This document shows positions 1-11,718 of a stretch of 64,000 bases of DNA, piece by piece. Where the stretch lies: the NCBI RefSeq assembly GCF_949987515.2, contig NC_082692.2, forward strand, positions 44,732,418 through 44,796,417, written 5' to 3'. The translations under genes and the position numbers were made by a program. Each line of letters opens with the position of its first letter. The stretch's first letter is position 1. Source of the DNA: Delphinus delphis. Its lineage: Eukaryota; Chordata; Mammalia; Artiodactyla; Delphinidae. The notes below the pieces were generated by a model that made no database searches, was not told the origin of the DNA, and saw only the letters and a program-made list of their open reading frames with translations.

Positions 1-131
1 GACCTGCCCCTGCTCACGGGCAAAGTTGAACCTGCTGAGGAGCCCGTGAGAGGTGGGAGTTAAGTCTCAGGAGGATGCTTGAGGAGGTCAGGGAGAACGC
101 ATTTGAGACCATAGATGAAAAAGGTTTCCTT

Positions 132-137
<6 letters not shown>

Positions 138-163
<26 letters not shown>

Positions 164-476
164 ATGTATGTATGTATGTATGGCTGCATTGGGGTTAGTT
201 GCTGCGGTGAGCAGGGGCTACTCTGTTGCGGTGCGCGGGCTTCTCATTGCGGTTGCTTCTCTTGTTGCGGAGCACAGGCTCTAGGCTTGCGGACTCAATA
301 GTTGTGGCATGCGGGCTCAGCAGATGTGGCTCGCAGGCTCTAGAGTGCAGGCTCATTATTGTGGTGCATGGGCTTAGTTGCTTTGTGGCATGTGGGATCT
401 TCCCGGACCAGGGCTCGAACCCATATCCCCTGCATTGGCAGGTGGATTCTTAACCACTGCGCCACCAGGGAAGTCC
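138..476 (-). mobile_element. CHR-type tRNA-derived SINE, long form, antisense
   Basis: On the - strand it starts ggacttccctggtggcgcag and ends in a TTTA/TACA-type simple tail (plus-strand taaataaa, tatgtatg). It includes the repeated 'cacaactactgagcc'-like centre of the long form. The near-identical flanks aaaaaggtttccttttaa (about 118-136) and aaaaaaggttttcttttaa (477-495) look like target-site duplications. Confidence 0.9.
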
Positions 477-624
477 AAAAAAGGTTTTCTTTTAATTGTT
501 AATTTCTTTAACACATTTATTTGAATTCACATTTTGAGAACCATTTCTCTTATTTTTATGTTTTACTTTGTATTGGGGTTATTTTAAAAGTTCATCTGTG
601 ATTCACCAATTGTACTTTTGAACA

Positions 625-1270
625 TTTATCCCAGGAAAATGAAATCTTAGGTTTACATGAAAACCTGTATACTCATTTGTTTGAAATAGCCCCAAACTGG
701 ATACAACCCAAATATCCTTCAACGAGTGAATGGTTAGACAAATGGTGTTATGTCCACACCATGGACTATTGCTCAGCAATTAAACAAAACGAGCTATTGA
801 TACCTGCAACAACTTAGATGAATTTTGTGGGAATGCTGAGTAAAACGCCACTCTCAAAACGTTAAACTATATGATTCCATTTGTCTAACACTCTTGAAAT
901 GACAAAATTATGGAGACGGAGAACAATTAGTGGTTGCCAAGGGTTAGGGAATGGCGGGGGGAGGGTACAGAAGATGGGGGTTATAAAATGGAAACATGAG
1001 GGATCCTTGTGGTGGGGGATGCATGAACCTACACATGTGAAAAAATTACATAAAATTATATACACATGTACACAGAAATGAACACGTGAGTGTAACTGAG
1101 AAAGTCTAAGACTAGTGTATATCAGTGTCAGTATCTTGGTTGTGATAATATACTACAGATTTGCAGGATATTACCTTTGGGGGATACCAGGTACATGACA
1201 TCTCTTTGTATTATTTCTTACAACTGCATAGGAATCTACAGTTATCTCAAAAGAAAACATTTAATTAAAA
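625..1270 (+). mobile_element. Old L1M 3' end (ORF2 tail plus 3'UTR)
   Basis: The sequence 'ccaaactggatacaacccaaatatccttcaac…' through 'ctcagcaat', 'attccattt' and 'tggttgccaagggttaggg' follows the conserved 3' end of old mammalian L1. It is heavily diverged, with no open frame. Confidence 0.75.
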
Positions 1271-1547
1271 ATTATAAAAAGAAAAGAAATAGGTGAAATA
1301 AATTTTAATAATATGTTTTATTCAATGCATTATATCTAAACTATTATCATTTTGACATGTAATCAATATTAAAATATTAATAAGAAAAAGAATTAATGTG
1401 TAATCACAGTGAGACAGTAATAACTTCCTTACGGTTTTTTGATTTTATTCCAATTAAACTGAATTTACGATTTGCAAATTAGATTGATTTTTCCAACAAA
1501 TATTGTGGGGGACCTGATAAATAACAAAACATTCTTTTTTCTTGTAG
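1271..1547. other. AT-rich unique intron sequence before the PRIM2 exon
   Basis: No repeat or motif was recognised apart from the acceptor polypyrimidine tract at the end. Confidence 0.5.
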
Positions 1548-1733
1548 CTTTCTACCAAATCCTTCCCACCTTGCATGCGTCAGCTACATAAAGCCCTGCG
1601 GGAAAATCACCATCTTCGTCATGGGGGCCGCATGCAGTACGGCCTCTTCCTGAAGGGCATTGGCCTAACCTTGGAACAGGCATTGCAGTTCTGGAAGCAG
1701 GAATTTATCAGAGGAAAGATGGATCCAGACAAG
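1548..1733 (+). CDS. PRIM2: PRIM2 coding exon: start of the Fe-S domain of the DNA primase large subunit (human residues about 279-340)
   Basis: This exon encodes 62 residues beginning [15 protein letters not shown] and ending KMDPDK, and I recognise them as the p58 subunit of eukaryotic primase. p58 pairs with the catalytic p49 subunit (PRIM1) inside DNA polymerase alpha-primase in the nucleus, where it helps start RNA primers. The Cys in PPCMRQ (codon 1572-1574) corresponds to C287, the first 4Fe-4S ligand. The segment [16 protein letters not shown] holds the equivalents of H300, R302, R306, Y309 and K314, which are reported in nucleic-acid binding or charge transfer. The acceptor is a T-rich tract ending cttgtag. 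The donor is AAG|GTAATT, usable but weak because position +5 is T. Both ends are phase 0, and the reading frame is open upstream of the internal ATG, so this is an internal exon and not a gene start. Intact splice sites argue against a processed pseudogene. The identification comes from memory of the human protein. Confidence 0.96.
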
Positions 1734-2052
1734 GTAATTTTGAAAAATCAGAGCAGAAACTGAAATTCTAATTTGGTCTGAAGACTAAAAGGTTTGTTTT
1801 TTGAATATGCCCCCAAATGTAGTTGAAAATTCTGTAAGTGTGTCTACAGTTTCATTTAGGTAAAAGAAACTCACGTATTAATCTAGTAGTTGCTCAACAA
1901 AAGATTGGGAAAGTGGATTCAGTTTAAAGGGTAAGATCGAAACAGCAATGTAAGATGTAAAATAATGCTTGAATGAAGAGTCGTCTTCTTGGTAGGTAAA
2001 CTGCCAGTAGTTGTAATAACTGAAATTGCGTCTGAGTTGTATTTCTGTAGGA

Positions 2053-2053
<1 letters not shown>
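1734..2053. other. Unassigned intron sequence after the PRIM2 donor
   Basis: I see no recognisable repeat or gene here; it leads into a TG microsatellite. Confidence 0.5.

Positions 2054-2084
<31 letters not shown>
2054..2084. repeat. (TG)n microsatellite
   Basis: About 15 uninterrupted TG units followed by a TA/CA-rich tail. Its frames produce meaningless open stretches of Cys-Val or Thr-His repeats. Confidence 0.95.
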
Positions 2085-2089
<5 letters not shown>

Positions 2090-2220
2090 GTATAGACATA
2101 TATACATACATGCACATGTAATGTTATTTTCAGAACCGAGAAATGTTGAGAACAAATACAGTGAAAACAGTTTAGAATGCATCCTATTGTGTTATGTGGA
2201 ATCTTTCACAAGGAATTTTT

Positions 2221-2583
2221 ATTTATTTTTATAAATTTATTTATTTATATATTTATTTTTGGCTGCGTTGGGTCTTCATTGCTACACACGGGCCCTCTCC
2301 AGTGGCGGTGAGCGGGGGCTACTCTTCGTTGTGGTGCGCGGGCTTCTCATGGTGGTGGCTTCTCCCATTGCAGAGCATGGGCTCTAGGTGTGCTGCCCTC
2401 AGTAGATGTGGCATACGGGCCCAGCAGTTGTGGCTCTCGGGCCCCAGAGTGCAGGCTCAGCAGCTGTGGCGCACAGGCCCAGCCACTCCACTGCACGCGG
2501 GATCCTCCCGGACCAGGGCCTGAACCCGCGTCCCCTGCGTTGGCAGGCAGATTCTCAACCACTGTGCCACCAGGGAAGCCCGT
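2221..2583 (-). mobile_element. CHR-type SINE, long form, antisense
   Basis: On the + strand it has an A/T-rich tail (TTTAT units), then 'ggctgcgttgggtcttcattgctac…', ending 'accagggaagccc'. It is flanked by cacaaggaattttt (2207-2220) and cacagggaattttt (2584-2597), a target-site duplication with one mismatch. Confidence 0.92.
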
Positions 2584-2597
2584 CACAGGGAATTTTT

Positions 2598-2858
2598 AGA
2601 TAGACGTTTATCACTGTAAACCTGAGAACTGCCTTTAAATCTGTTCTTACTTCTCAGATTCCCACTCCTATTCCTTATTTCTCTTAAGTAGAACTAGCTA
2701 ATAATGTTATGGTTTCTCGTCCCTTCTATGGCTTAGCACTGTGGGATGAAGCACATTTTTTATTGTTTATTTCTTGTTTGTTTCTTCTTAGGAAAGGTAA
2801 ACTATAGGACAAAGAATATTTACCAAGTAAATTTTATAATGACACTTTATTATGTCTT
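2598..2858. other. Unassigned intron sequence
   Basis: No recognised element. Confidence 0.4.
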
Positions 2859-3238
2859 GTATCAGTTTGCTCAGGCTGCCATAACAAAATACCACAGACC
2901 GGGTGCCTTAGACAACAGAAATATATGTCCTCACAGCTCTGGAGGCTGGAAGTACACAATCCAGGTGTGGGAGGATTTGGTTTCTCCTGAAGCCTCTTTC
3001 CTGGCTTCCAGCAGTTGCCTTCTTGGCTGTGTCCTCACGTGGCCTTTTCTCTGTGTGTCCACCTCTCTGGTTTTCCTTCCTCCTCTTAGAAGGACCCCAA
3101 TCCTGTCGGATTAGAGTCCCACCATTATAACCTCATTTAACCTTCATTACCTCTTTAAATGCCCTATCTCCAAATACAGTCACATTGGGAGTTAGGGCCT
3201 CAACAGATGAATTTTAGGACACAGTTCAGTCCGTAACA
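2859..3238 (-). mobile_element. MLT1-type (ERVL-MaLR) solitary LTR, antisense
   Basis: Plus-strand text 'gtatcagtttgctcaggctgccataac' to 'tccaaatacagtcacattggg' and 'cagtccgtaaca' is the reverse complement of the common mammalian MLT1/MST-like LTR. No internal retroviral sequence is attached. Confidence 0.75.
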
Positions 3239-3464
3239 CGTCTCTAGCTTTATACTTTTCTAAAAAGTTCAGCCTCTTTTATAATATATTATAAAAAGCT
3301 CTTGCAGTTTTTACAGGTTTGTTTTAAAAACCGTTTTCATTGATAACTGTCCATAGAAGCTTAAATTTATCATTGAATAGAGTTTTCTTTAAACATGATT
3401 TTGGATAATGTTTATTAAATAGTAATAAATCAAATAAGTCTGGATAATGTTATATTTTATTTTA

Positions 3465-3970
3465 AAGGTAACATATTCTGATTATAGGAAGTATGAAAAA
3501 TACAGAAAATTTTCCCGTCATTGTCTCATTCATAAATAATTACTGTCAACATTTTAGCCTTTCTCTTTAGTCTAGATAGCTAGATATCATTGTTTTTTCC
3601 CATTAAAAAATTTGACATTCTATTGTGATCATTTTCCCAGGTTGTTGAATCATTTTTGAAAATATCATTTGTGTTAGTTGCATGACAACACATCATTTGA
3701 AAGTGATATAATTTGCTTAATCATTCCCCTATTATTGAACACTTGGTTGTGTCTATTTGACTTTGTCATAAATGTTATTGCAACCAATATCTTGAGCACA
3801 TAAATCTGATTATAATTCAGATGTCCTCTGTATATGTTCACCAGGGAACCAGTTTACCTGGTGAAAAACTGTAGACGGTTTTGAAGTTTTGATGCATGCT
3901 ATCATGCTATGAAATGACTGGAAAGGCTTTAAATTAGACTCTCATCAAGCTATGTGAGAACTTTGCTGTG
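3465..3970 (-). mobile_element. Very old L1-like 3' end, antisense (tentative)
   Basis: Phrases such as 'aatcattcccctattattgaacacttggttgtgtc' and 'aggtaacatattctgatta' resemble diverged antisense L1 3' sequence. Heavily eroded; a repeat-library search would be needed to confirm it. Confidence 0.4.
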
Positions 3971-4050
3971 TCACTGACATCATTATATGTTATTACTTGA
4001 AAATGTTTTTTGACCTTTTTATTAAGAATTTGATGTATTAAGTAGGTAGA

Positions 4051-4083
4051 TGTGTTAGGGTTCTGCAGAGAAACAGAACCAAT

Positions 4084-4137
<54 letters not shown>

Positions 4138-4525
4138 TGTACAAAAAGAGATGTACTGTATGGAATGGCCCGTGTGATTATGGAGGCTGAGTCACCAAAC
4201 TCTGTGAGCAGCAGGCTGGAGACCCAGGAAGAAAGAGCAGTGTTTCAGTTTGAGTCTGAAGGCAGGAAAAAATCCATGTCTGTGCTCATGGCCCTCAGGC
4301 AGGAGGAAATAACCTCTTAGTCGCAGGAGGGTTGGCCTTTTTGTTCCATTCAGGACTGCAGAGGATAGGATGAGACACACCCGCCCTCAATGGGGGAGGC
4401 ATCTGCTCTGCTCAGTCCAACAATTCAGATGTTAACCTTGTCTAGAAACACCCTCACAGACACACCTGAAATAACGTCTGACTGGAGTTCTGGGCACTCT
4501 GATGGTCAAAAAATTAACTGTCACA
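4051..4525. mobile_element. Old LTR-like repeat interrupted by a TG microsatellite
   Basis: Starts tgtgttagggttctgcagag and ends aactgtcaca, giving TG…CA ends over 475 bp. The text 'aaacagaaccaatag', 'gattatggaggctga' and 'aggctggagacccaggaa' is a common mammalian interspersed repeat. I believe it is an MLT2-like ERVL LTR, but family and orientation are uncertain. Confidence 0.5.
4087..4130. repeat. (TG)n microsatellite inside the LTR-like repeat
   Basis: More than 20 TG units followed by gcgcgc. It sits where related copies of the repeat also carry a TG/AG-rich tract. Confidence 0.95.
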
Positions 4526-5903
4526 GTAGATAAGTATTTATGAGCTATGGTTTTGAACTGAAGAGAGAGAGAAGTTGAGGTAGCATTTTAGCTTGGTTTG
4601 TGCTGTAACTAAGCGGGGAAAAGAGAAGCGTGAGATATGGGAAAGCTTGATCTGGGTGCCAGGCCTTTGGCTTGTGCGTCTGTTCACTGACCGCCCTCTT
4701 TTGTGTGTATCTGGGATGGCCTCCTATCAATGTCATCAGTATTTCGTTATTTTTAAACCTATGTGTTTGAAAATTTTTTTCAAATGGGGTTTTTATTTTA
4801 TAATGTAAAAGTAGTTTTTTTGAAATATTATTGTAAAAGAAAATCAATATTTTTTACCTTTCTAGATAATACATAACAGTCTATATTTTCATTAGCTTAT
4901 TATTGATTACAGCAAATGTATTATTTTGACTAAAAGGTTTTAACATACACTTATGATTTACTGTCTGTTTAGTGTTCTGTTGTTACAGTCTGTTTTTGTA
5001 AATAAACATTCATATTTTTCTCAATTATATCTTCTTACGTATTTTTCCAATGAAATGTAATTTAGTATCCTTTTATGAAAATATTCTCTTCAACTTAATA
5101 ATTGTACCTACTTGTTAAATGGTACATACCATTAAAAATACTCTTTAGAGGTGTAGAAAATTGATTTCTTAAAATACTATTTATAGAGAATGGTTATGGA
5201 GGATATTTTAGACATTTTTTTGTAGTGCTCTAATTAAAAGACTTGATGTTGAACCCAGGAATGACTTGGCACATTCACTTCTGTTGAATAGCTTATTTCC
5301 TGACAGTGCAGGATATTTTTGAGGTGATTTAGTCATTGTCAACTGGACTTCTTCTTTACTGTGGTTTCCCAGATGACCATATGTCTGATTTCTTTCTCTT
5401 TACAGTCATGCCCTCATTGTAACTTATTTGAGATACATTGCTATGTGCATCTGAGTAAAACTTATGGGTACCTTGCCATTTCTTTTGAGGCAGCAGGAAG
5501 CAGTCAGTACTTCAGCACTTTTGAGCTGTAACTCTTCACCCCAGCTACACTGCCTAGAACTGAACATTTCTTCTGCCTAACTCCTTTCCAGAAATTAAGC
5601 TTTGTTCCTTGTAAATTGACTGCCTGAGCAGTGACTGTCTCTTTCTCTCATCTTCCTTGCTTGGTTTGTTGCAGGCATTTATTTAGTTGTTTGTTTGTTT
5701 GTTTTAAAAAAAACTTTGAATACTTTTCTCTCTAAGGTTTTACTTAATGTTGGAGGGGAATTTGTTGTCTGTATTGTAAAATAATCTAAAACTGTATGTA
5801 TTAGTTTTTGTAACTGTCATCCAGAGTGTATTAAAGTAGCATGTTCCTAGATACCCCTTATTAAGGATAAGCAATTTTTATATTATAATCTACAAATTCT
5901 TGT
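4526..5903. other. Unassigned AT-rich intron sequence
   Basis: No repeat family or gene recognised. It contains a short TTTG run near 5684-5705. Short open frames have no recognisable similarity. Confidence 0.4.
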
Positions 5904-5924
5904 TTTCTCTTATAGTCAGTTTTT

Positions 5925-6051
5925 GTGTGTGTGTGTGTTTGCGGAGGGGCTGCGATACACAGCTTGTGGGTTGTGGGATCTTAGTTCCCCAACCACGGAT
6001 TGAATCTGGGCCCTTGGCAGTGAGAGTCCTAACCACTGGACCGCCAGGGAA
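5925..6051 (-). mobile_element. Short CHR-type tRNA-derived SINE, antisense
   Basis: Plus-strand 'gggatcttagttccccaaccacggattgaatctggg' and 'accactggaccgccaggga' are the reverse complement of the tRNA-like head. Flanks tttctcttatagtcagtttt (5904-5923) and the identical 6052-6071 are a 20-bp target-site duplication. Confidence 0.9.
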
Positions 6052-6359
6052 TTTCTCTTATAGTCAGTTTTGAATAGTAATAATGCGATTGTGGAAGCAG
6101 CTGAAGGTTCTGATGCTCACTGTTAGTTGTTGTTTGTTAGGAATTCGATGTACTAAGTCCCTCTGTGTATGTAAGAAGTAGCCATCTGTCTGTAAAATGC
6201 TTATTCAGAGTTGTTAGTTTGGAATGGTTATTTTTCTGTTCTTTTAAAACTATTTTCAGACTAGCGTACACATGCCAGTAGATGGTATTAATAACATGTA
6301 GAGGTGCTACCTTATATGGCTCCTAGTGACTTGCTACTAGGTTATGCTCTTATAATTTT

Positions 6360-6530
6360 GGGCACTTCTCACTGCCTCATATTTATTTATTGTTTATTTG
6401 TTTATCACCTGCAATTAGAATAAAACTATAGAGAAGCAGATATCTTGTCTGTCTTGTTCACTGCTTCATGTTCAAGCACCTAGAACATACCTGACTCATA
6501 GTAGGAACTCAATAAATGTTTTTGAATGAA
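6360..6530 (+). repeat. L2 LINE 3' end
   Basis: 'tatcttgtctgtcttgttcactgcttc', 'cacctagaacatacctgactcatagtaggaactcaataaatg' and 'tgaatgaa' match the conserved L2 3' terminus. Confidence 0.8.
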
Positions 6531-7409
6531 GTAATAAGTCCCCATAAAAGTAAATACACAGAAAACTAGAAAACTTGGTCCATTTTCCCCAAATTCCTTC
6601 ACATAAATTAGAGCACAGTACTATACAGTTATTTGTTAATATGCTGTTATTCCATTTGTAGTGAACTTGAACTTGAATGAAACCAAGAATTTTAGTGTAA
6701 CCTGAAATTTACAATAGAAGTTATCGATTTATAGATTAAAAGGGACTTCTCATCATTGGCTTGCCCAGGAGTCCATGGCATAAAAAGGTTAAGAGCCCTT
6801 AAAGTTTATCATAGGAGAGGATAGGGCTTCTAGTTTATTGTCTGACACTTAGTTTGTTGTTCATTAATTGCAGTTTTCATTTTTTTCTGCTATATTAGGA
6901 ATAAAATGCCTATATTGATCTACCTTCATTGAATTTTGTACATGTCATCTTTATAACTTATCAAATTATAGTATTTATGTTTGCATGTGTGTCTTAAGAG
7001 TGGATTCTGAGTGACTTGAATGCAGGGACTGTGATTTTTCCATTTTGGGTCTCGAGGACTTAGCACAAGACCTGGCAGCTCTTAGATGTTTGCTGGACAC
7101 ATGGTCAATTCTGCCAAATTTTTAAAAAGTGGTTTTCAGTATGAGAAAATAAATCCGTTTTATTTCTTTTTAGATAGAGGTATATTTCTAACAAGTTATA
7201 AAATATTAATAGTCGTTTTAGTATTTTAGCCAAATTTGTTCTCCTCCATCTGTTTTTCTAAATCAGAATATAGGTTGGAAAAATACACAACTATATAAGA
7301 AGTGGTAACCAGTTATTACTACTCAATGTCCAGAAATACAGTATATACTCAGTTACTAATATTTAACTAATACATTAGTCAAGTTGTGATTTTTATTAAA
7401 AATACAAAG

Positions 7410-7412
<3 letters not shown>
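6531..7412. other. Mostly unassigned intron sequence with a small L2-like piece
   Basis: A short L2-3'-like phrase lies at about 7010-7105 ('gaatgcagggactgtgatt…cttagcacaagacctggcag'). The rest is AT-rich and unassigned. Confidence 0.4.

Positions 7413-7447
<35 letters not shown>
7413..7447. repeat. (TG)n microsatellite
   Basis: About 17 uninterrupted TG units. Confidence 0.95.
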
Positions 7448-7448
<1 letters not shown>

Positions 7449-7499
7449 TAGACGAACATACATATTCCATCTAATTTGTGTCCATCACTCACCTGACTT

Positions 7500-7830
7500 G
7501 CACTGAGTGTTGACCATGGACGGGTGCTGTTCTAGACACACTGTAGTAAAAAACACAGCCATTATTTATGAGGACTTTACAGTCTCCTGGAAAAAAACAG
7601 ATAAATACAAACATACAAATTCAGTAAGATAATTATGGGATAGAGGTGGTCATGGGATTCTATAGCAGAACAGAGGAGGGAGCTAGCTGACTGAGAGAAG
7701 AGTTGTGGAGTGTGTCAGTCAGGAGGTTATATTTGCCGGGTGAAGTTAGGGAGTTCTCCAGAGAAAGAAGGGAATTCCGTGTGGAGGGGGACCTTGGATG
7801 AGCGAGTGTAGCCCATCTTGTAGGTGGTGG
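7500..7830 (-). repeat. L2-like fragment, antisense (tentative)
   Basis: Plus-strand 'gggtgctgttctagacacac', 'aggactttacagtctcctgg' and 'cagataaatacaaac' resemble the reverse complement of the L2 3' region. Strongly diverged. Confidence 0.45.
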
Positions 7831-8384
7831 GAACTGAACTGTGAAAGTGTACTTGTGGCAGAGATGATTCTGCAGATGTAGGCTTTTTTTTTCTTTAATG
7901 TAATTACTAAGAATAGAAGGATTAGTAGCCAGTAGGAAGTGGTCTTGCTAGATAAATGACTGCCAACTTGGACCAGCTATGTAGGGTCATTGATAACTGT
8001 AATTTTAAAGATACATAATTTAATATCTTTGAATATTCACTAAAATTGTATAATCAATCTGAGCTGCTATGAAAGTTTACTGACAGAAAGAAAATAGTAT
8101 GGACAAGGTTTCCACTTACAATCCCACTTGGTTCAAATGAATTTGGCTTCTTTAAATATGGATTTTAGATTATATGGGTCAACATTGATTTTTTAAAAGC
8201 CTTTTGCTTTAAGATTTTAATCTATTTGGTAATAGGGTAAGTTGAGAGATAGAAGTAACCAGAACACAATTATGCGACACGATGGTGAAAAGGAGAGTGT
8301 CAGTGAGGTGATGTGGAGATGGGAAGTTATTAGAGGGGACCATGCTGGAGGAGGTTTGGTGAAGATCAGTCTCGAATCGAGGTT
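7831..8384. other. Unassigned intron sequence, possibly more L2-like remnant
   Basis: 'gatggtgaaaaggagagtg…gctggaggaggtttggtgaag' is vaguely L2-like. Otherwise nothing recognised. Confidence 0.3.
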
Positions 8385-9649
8385 TGAAGGAAGTGATGGT
8401 GGATCCCAATCTCCTAATTTATTCCCCCCAACCCACTTTGCCCCCTTGGTGTCCATACGTTTGTTCTCTACATGTGTGTCTATTTCTGCCTTGCAAACCA
8501 GTTCATCTATACCATTTTTCTAGATTCCACATATATGTGTTAATATATGATATTTGTTTTTCTCTTTCTGACTTACTTTGTATAACAGTCTCTCGGTCCA
8601 TCCACGTCTCTACAAATGACCCAGTTTCGTTCCTTTCTGTGGCTGAGTAATATTCCATTGAATATATGTACCACATTTTCTTTATCCATTTGTCGATGGG
8701 CATTTAGGTGGCTTCCATGACCTGGCTCTTGTAAATAGTGCTGCAGTGAATATTAGGGTGCATGTGTCTTTTTGAATTATGGTTTTCTCTGGGTATATGC
8801 CCAGTAATGGGATTGCTGGGTAGTATGTTAGTTCTATTTTTAGTTTTTTAAGGAACCTCCATACTGTTCTCCCTAGTGGCTGTATCAATTTACATTCCCA
8901 CCAGCAGTGCAAGAGGGTTCCCTTTTCTCCACAGTCTCTCCATCAATTGTTGTTTGTAGATTTTCTGATGATGCCTATTCTAACTGGTGTGAGGTATACC
9001 TCGTTGTAGTTTTGATTTGCATTTCTCTAATAATTAGTGATATCGAGCATCTTTTCATGTGCCTCTTGGCCATCTGTATGTCTTTGGAGAAATGTTTATT
9101 TAGGTCTTCTGCCCATTTTTAGATTAGGTTGTTTGTTTTTTTAATATTGAACTGCATGAGCTGTTTATATATTTTGGAGGTTAATCCTTTGTCCGTTGAT
9201 TTCTTGGCAAATATTTTCTCCCATTCTGAGGGTTGTCTTTTCATATTGTTTTTAGTTTCCTTTGCTGTGCAAGAGCTTTGAAGTTTCATTAGGTCCCATT
9301 TGTTTATTTTTGTTTTTATTTCCATTACTCTAAGAGGTGGGTCAAAAAAGATCTTGCTGTGATTTATGTCAAAGAATGCTCTGCCTGTGTTTTCTTCTAA
9401 GAGTTTTATGGTGCCTGGCCTTACATTTAGGTCTTTAATCCATTTTGAGTTTATTTTTGTGTATGGTGTTAGGGAGTGTTCTAATTTCATTCTTTTACAT
9501 GTAGCTGTCCAGTTTTCCCAGCACCACTTACTGAAAAGGCTGTCTTTTCTCCATTGTATATCCTTGCCTCCTTTGTCATAGATTAGTTGACGATAGGTGT
9601 GTGGGTTTATCTCTGGGCTTTCTGTCCTGTTCCATTGATCTATAACCAA
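8385..9649 (-). mobile_element. 5'-truncated L1 (3' part of ORF2 plus 3'UTR), antisense
   Basis: Read on the - strand, 9649-9119 gives an open 176-residue piece of the ORF2 C-terminal half ([14 protein letters not shown]…, [18 protein letters not shown]). Further pieces in other frames ([20 protein letters not shown] at 8912-8682; KKMWYIYSMEYYSATERNE at 8703-8503) run to the ORF2 end. The 3'UTR reaches about 8385, and L1 similarity stops near 9649. Frame changes between the pieces make it a dead copy. It lies opposite to PRIM2 transcription. Confidence 0.9.
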
Positions 9650-10747
9650 TTCTTTATTTTTGTCAGCTGGTTCGGGGGTTGTTGTGAGTTTTGGTTGCTG
9701 TTATTTTTCAATCTCTGCTTTCAGACTTCTTTGTGGACCTGACCTGTCAGTATATTTGAATACCATTTTTATTTGGGTGCATATTGTAGTAGAGGGTAAG
9801 AGATTCTAGTATTAAAACATCAACCATTTCCAGAGAACATTCTGTTGTTATGAGTGATCTTGTAGCAAACTAACTGCGTTAGGGTATACTGTACTCCCAA
9901 AATATTAGCTTCATAATGTAGGATTTTAATCTTAGATTTAATTGTATTGAGTGTGAATATTTATGATATATTAAAAATTTAATAATAAAGCTTTTTCAGT
10001 GGGGGTTGGGGACATTTGAAAATTGCACTTAGGCATCAGATAGGATTCTTTGAATTTGTGAATGATTCTACAAGAGGTATTCAAAGCTTTGAATGTCTTA
10101 TTCTTTAAATAATTTCTGAGATTACTGAAATAAATGCACCTGTGCTTTATGCAAATAAAATATATTTAATGAATCATAGTACAGTTTTATGCAAGTTTTT
10201 CTTAGTTGTAATTATAATTTACATGCCAGTCTACCTGAGAAAAAGCCTCACCCTGTTTGCAAGAGATAAAATTAATCAAACCTCTGTGGAAAGCATGAAG
10301 AAACATAGCACTAAAATATTCTTTCAGTTGGAACTTGGATATTAAATCCCTTCAGCCACTAGCTTTGTTAAGAGTTAAATTGAGCTGTATAATTCTGCTC
10401 ATAAATTCAAAGCAATGTGTCCTCTTAATCAGATTGCTCATAGAGCTGTTGCCTGAATTGCTTTGACCTGACTCTTTTGGACGTTAAGCACACCATAGAT
10501 CATGTATGTGTGATGTAGCTGAGTTCCTGTCCCTGGTGAGGGTGTACCCGAGGTCTACTACGTGTTGTTATAATTGGGTCAGGCAACGTTTAGCATTGTG
10601 AAAACGTTTTTTTGTCCCAGAATCCAGCTCACATCGTGACTTAGAGCAGACCTATGTCATTAATAATGGACTACCAAAGGATTAAGTATTTAGCTGGCAG
10701 TGTGTGCGTATACGAAGCATATTTATCACTGGGTTTTTCTTTTTAAG
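9650..10747. other. Unassigned intron sequence
   Basis: No recognised element; mixed AT-rich sequence. Confidence 0.4.
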
Positions 10748-10912
10748 ACCAGTGGTTCTCCCAGGATGCTGACCAGCAATATCAGCTTCAGCACCATCTG
10801 GGGATTTATCAGAAATGCTGACTCTCAGAATCAGACTCTGGAGGCAGGTCCAGAGCTGGTGGTTTCCCAAATTGCCAAGTGAAATTGACGCACACTGAAG
10901 GTTGAGAATCAT
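10748..10912 (+). mobile_element. MER5-like hAT-Charlie MITE
   Basis: 'cagtggttctcccaggatgctg', 'cagcaccatctggggatttatcagaaatgc' and the closing 'gttgagaatcat' match the inverted-repeat ends and body of MER5-type elements. Confidence 0.7.
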
Positions 10913-11339
10913 CTTTTAGATGTTGCCCTCATAGAAACCTAAGTGGCCATTAGCTTATCAAAATAGAGGCGTTGTAAATCTTCAGCTGTTTGTTCTCCTG
11001 TCTGTTTCTGTTGTGATTTGAGTGTAATGTTGTCCTTTATCAATAGCCTACACTGAATGTCAGGCTATATTTGAAGCCCCACTGCGTGTCAGATACTAGT
11101 CAGTACTAAGTGGATACGTGCAGCAGAGTTCCTCGGCTGGTGCCCTGCTGCTGAATTTCCAGTACACTCGATGGTGACCCCGTGGGCCCTTCAGGGAGCT
11201 AGGCTGGGCCTGGGGTACTCAGTGTTAGTTGCCTTCAACTGTGAGTAGCTTCTTCCATTTATTCTAGAGCGCTTTACAAATATCATTTTATATGTGCTTA
11301 TATGAAAAAGGTCAGAAAAGAACTAATATAGAGTACAGA

Positions 11340-11555
11340 ATTGGAGTCAGACTGAGTTCATGGTCAGTTCCACTGTATACACACTTTGGCAAATTACCTG
11401 GTATGTGTCCTCATCTATAGAATGTGGACAGTAATTATGTATACATCTGTGGATATATAGATATATCCCTATATACATTTGATTGATGTAGTGAGGATTC
11501 AGTAAAGACTTAGCACAGATTCTCACATGTAGTAAGCGCTAGCTCTTCTTATTCT
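11340..11555 (+). repeat. MIR SINE
   Basis: 'gagtcagactgagttcatggtcagttcc…aattacctggtatgtgtcctcatctatagaatgtggacagtaat' and 'agtaagcgctagctcttcttatt' follow the MIR core and 3' end. Confidence 0.75.
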
Positions 11556-11718
11556 AGGACTTCCAAGGAAGGAGAAGTTAGCTTGATGCAGAGTAATCAG
11601 TAAAGTTTCCACTGGTAGAATAGAATCTGTGCTGCCTTATTAAGGCTACATGTAACCTAGACTGGAGAGGAAGGTTGGGGGAAAGAAGGGTACTGGGGAC
11701 CAAATTCCAGCTGAGATG

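Larger units (their letters stand above)
1..1547 (+). other. PRIM2 intron, 3' part
   Basis: This is the end of the intron that precedes the first PRIM2 exon of the window. It holds a CHR-type SINE (138-476) and an old L1 3' end (about 625-1270). Nothing is recognised in 1-137 or 477-624. The last 280 bp are AT-rich unique sequence ending in the polypyrimidine tract and AG of the acceptor. Confidence 0.85.

Noticed and set aside
1878..2234. Open frames with His-Thr or Cys-Val repeats
   Set aside because: They are translations of the TG microsatellite; the same applies to 4087-4320.
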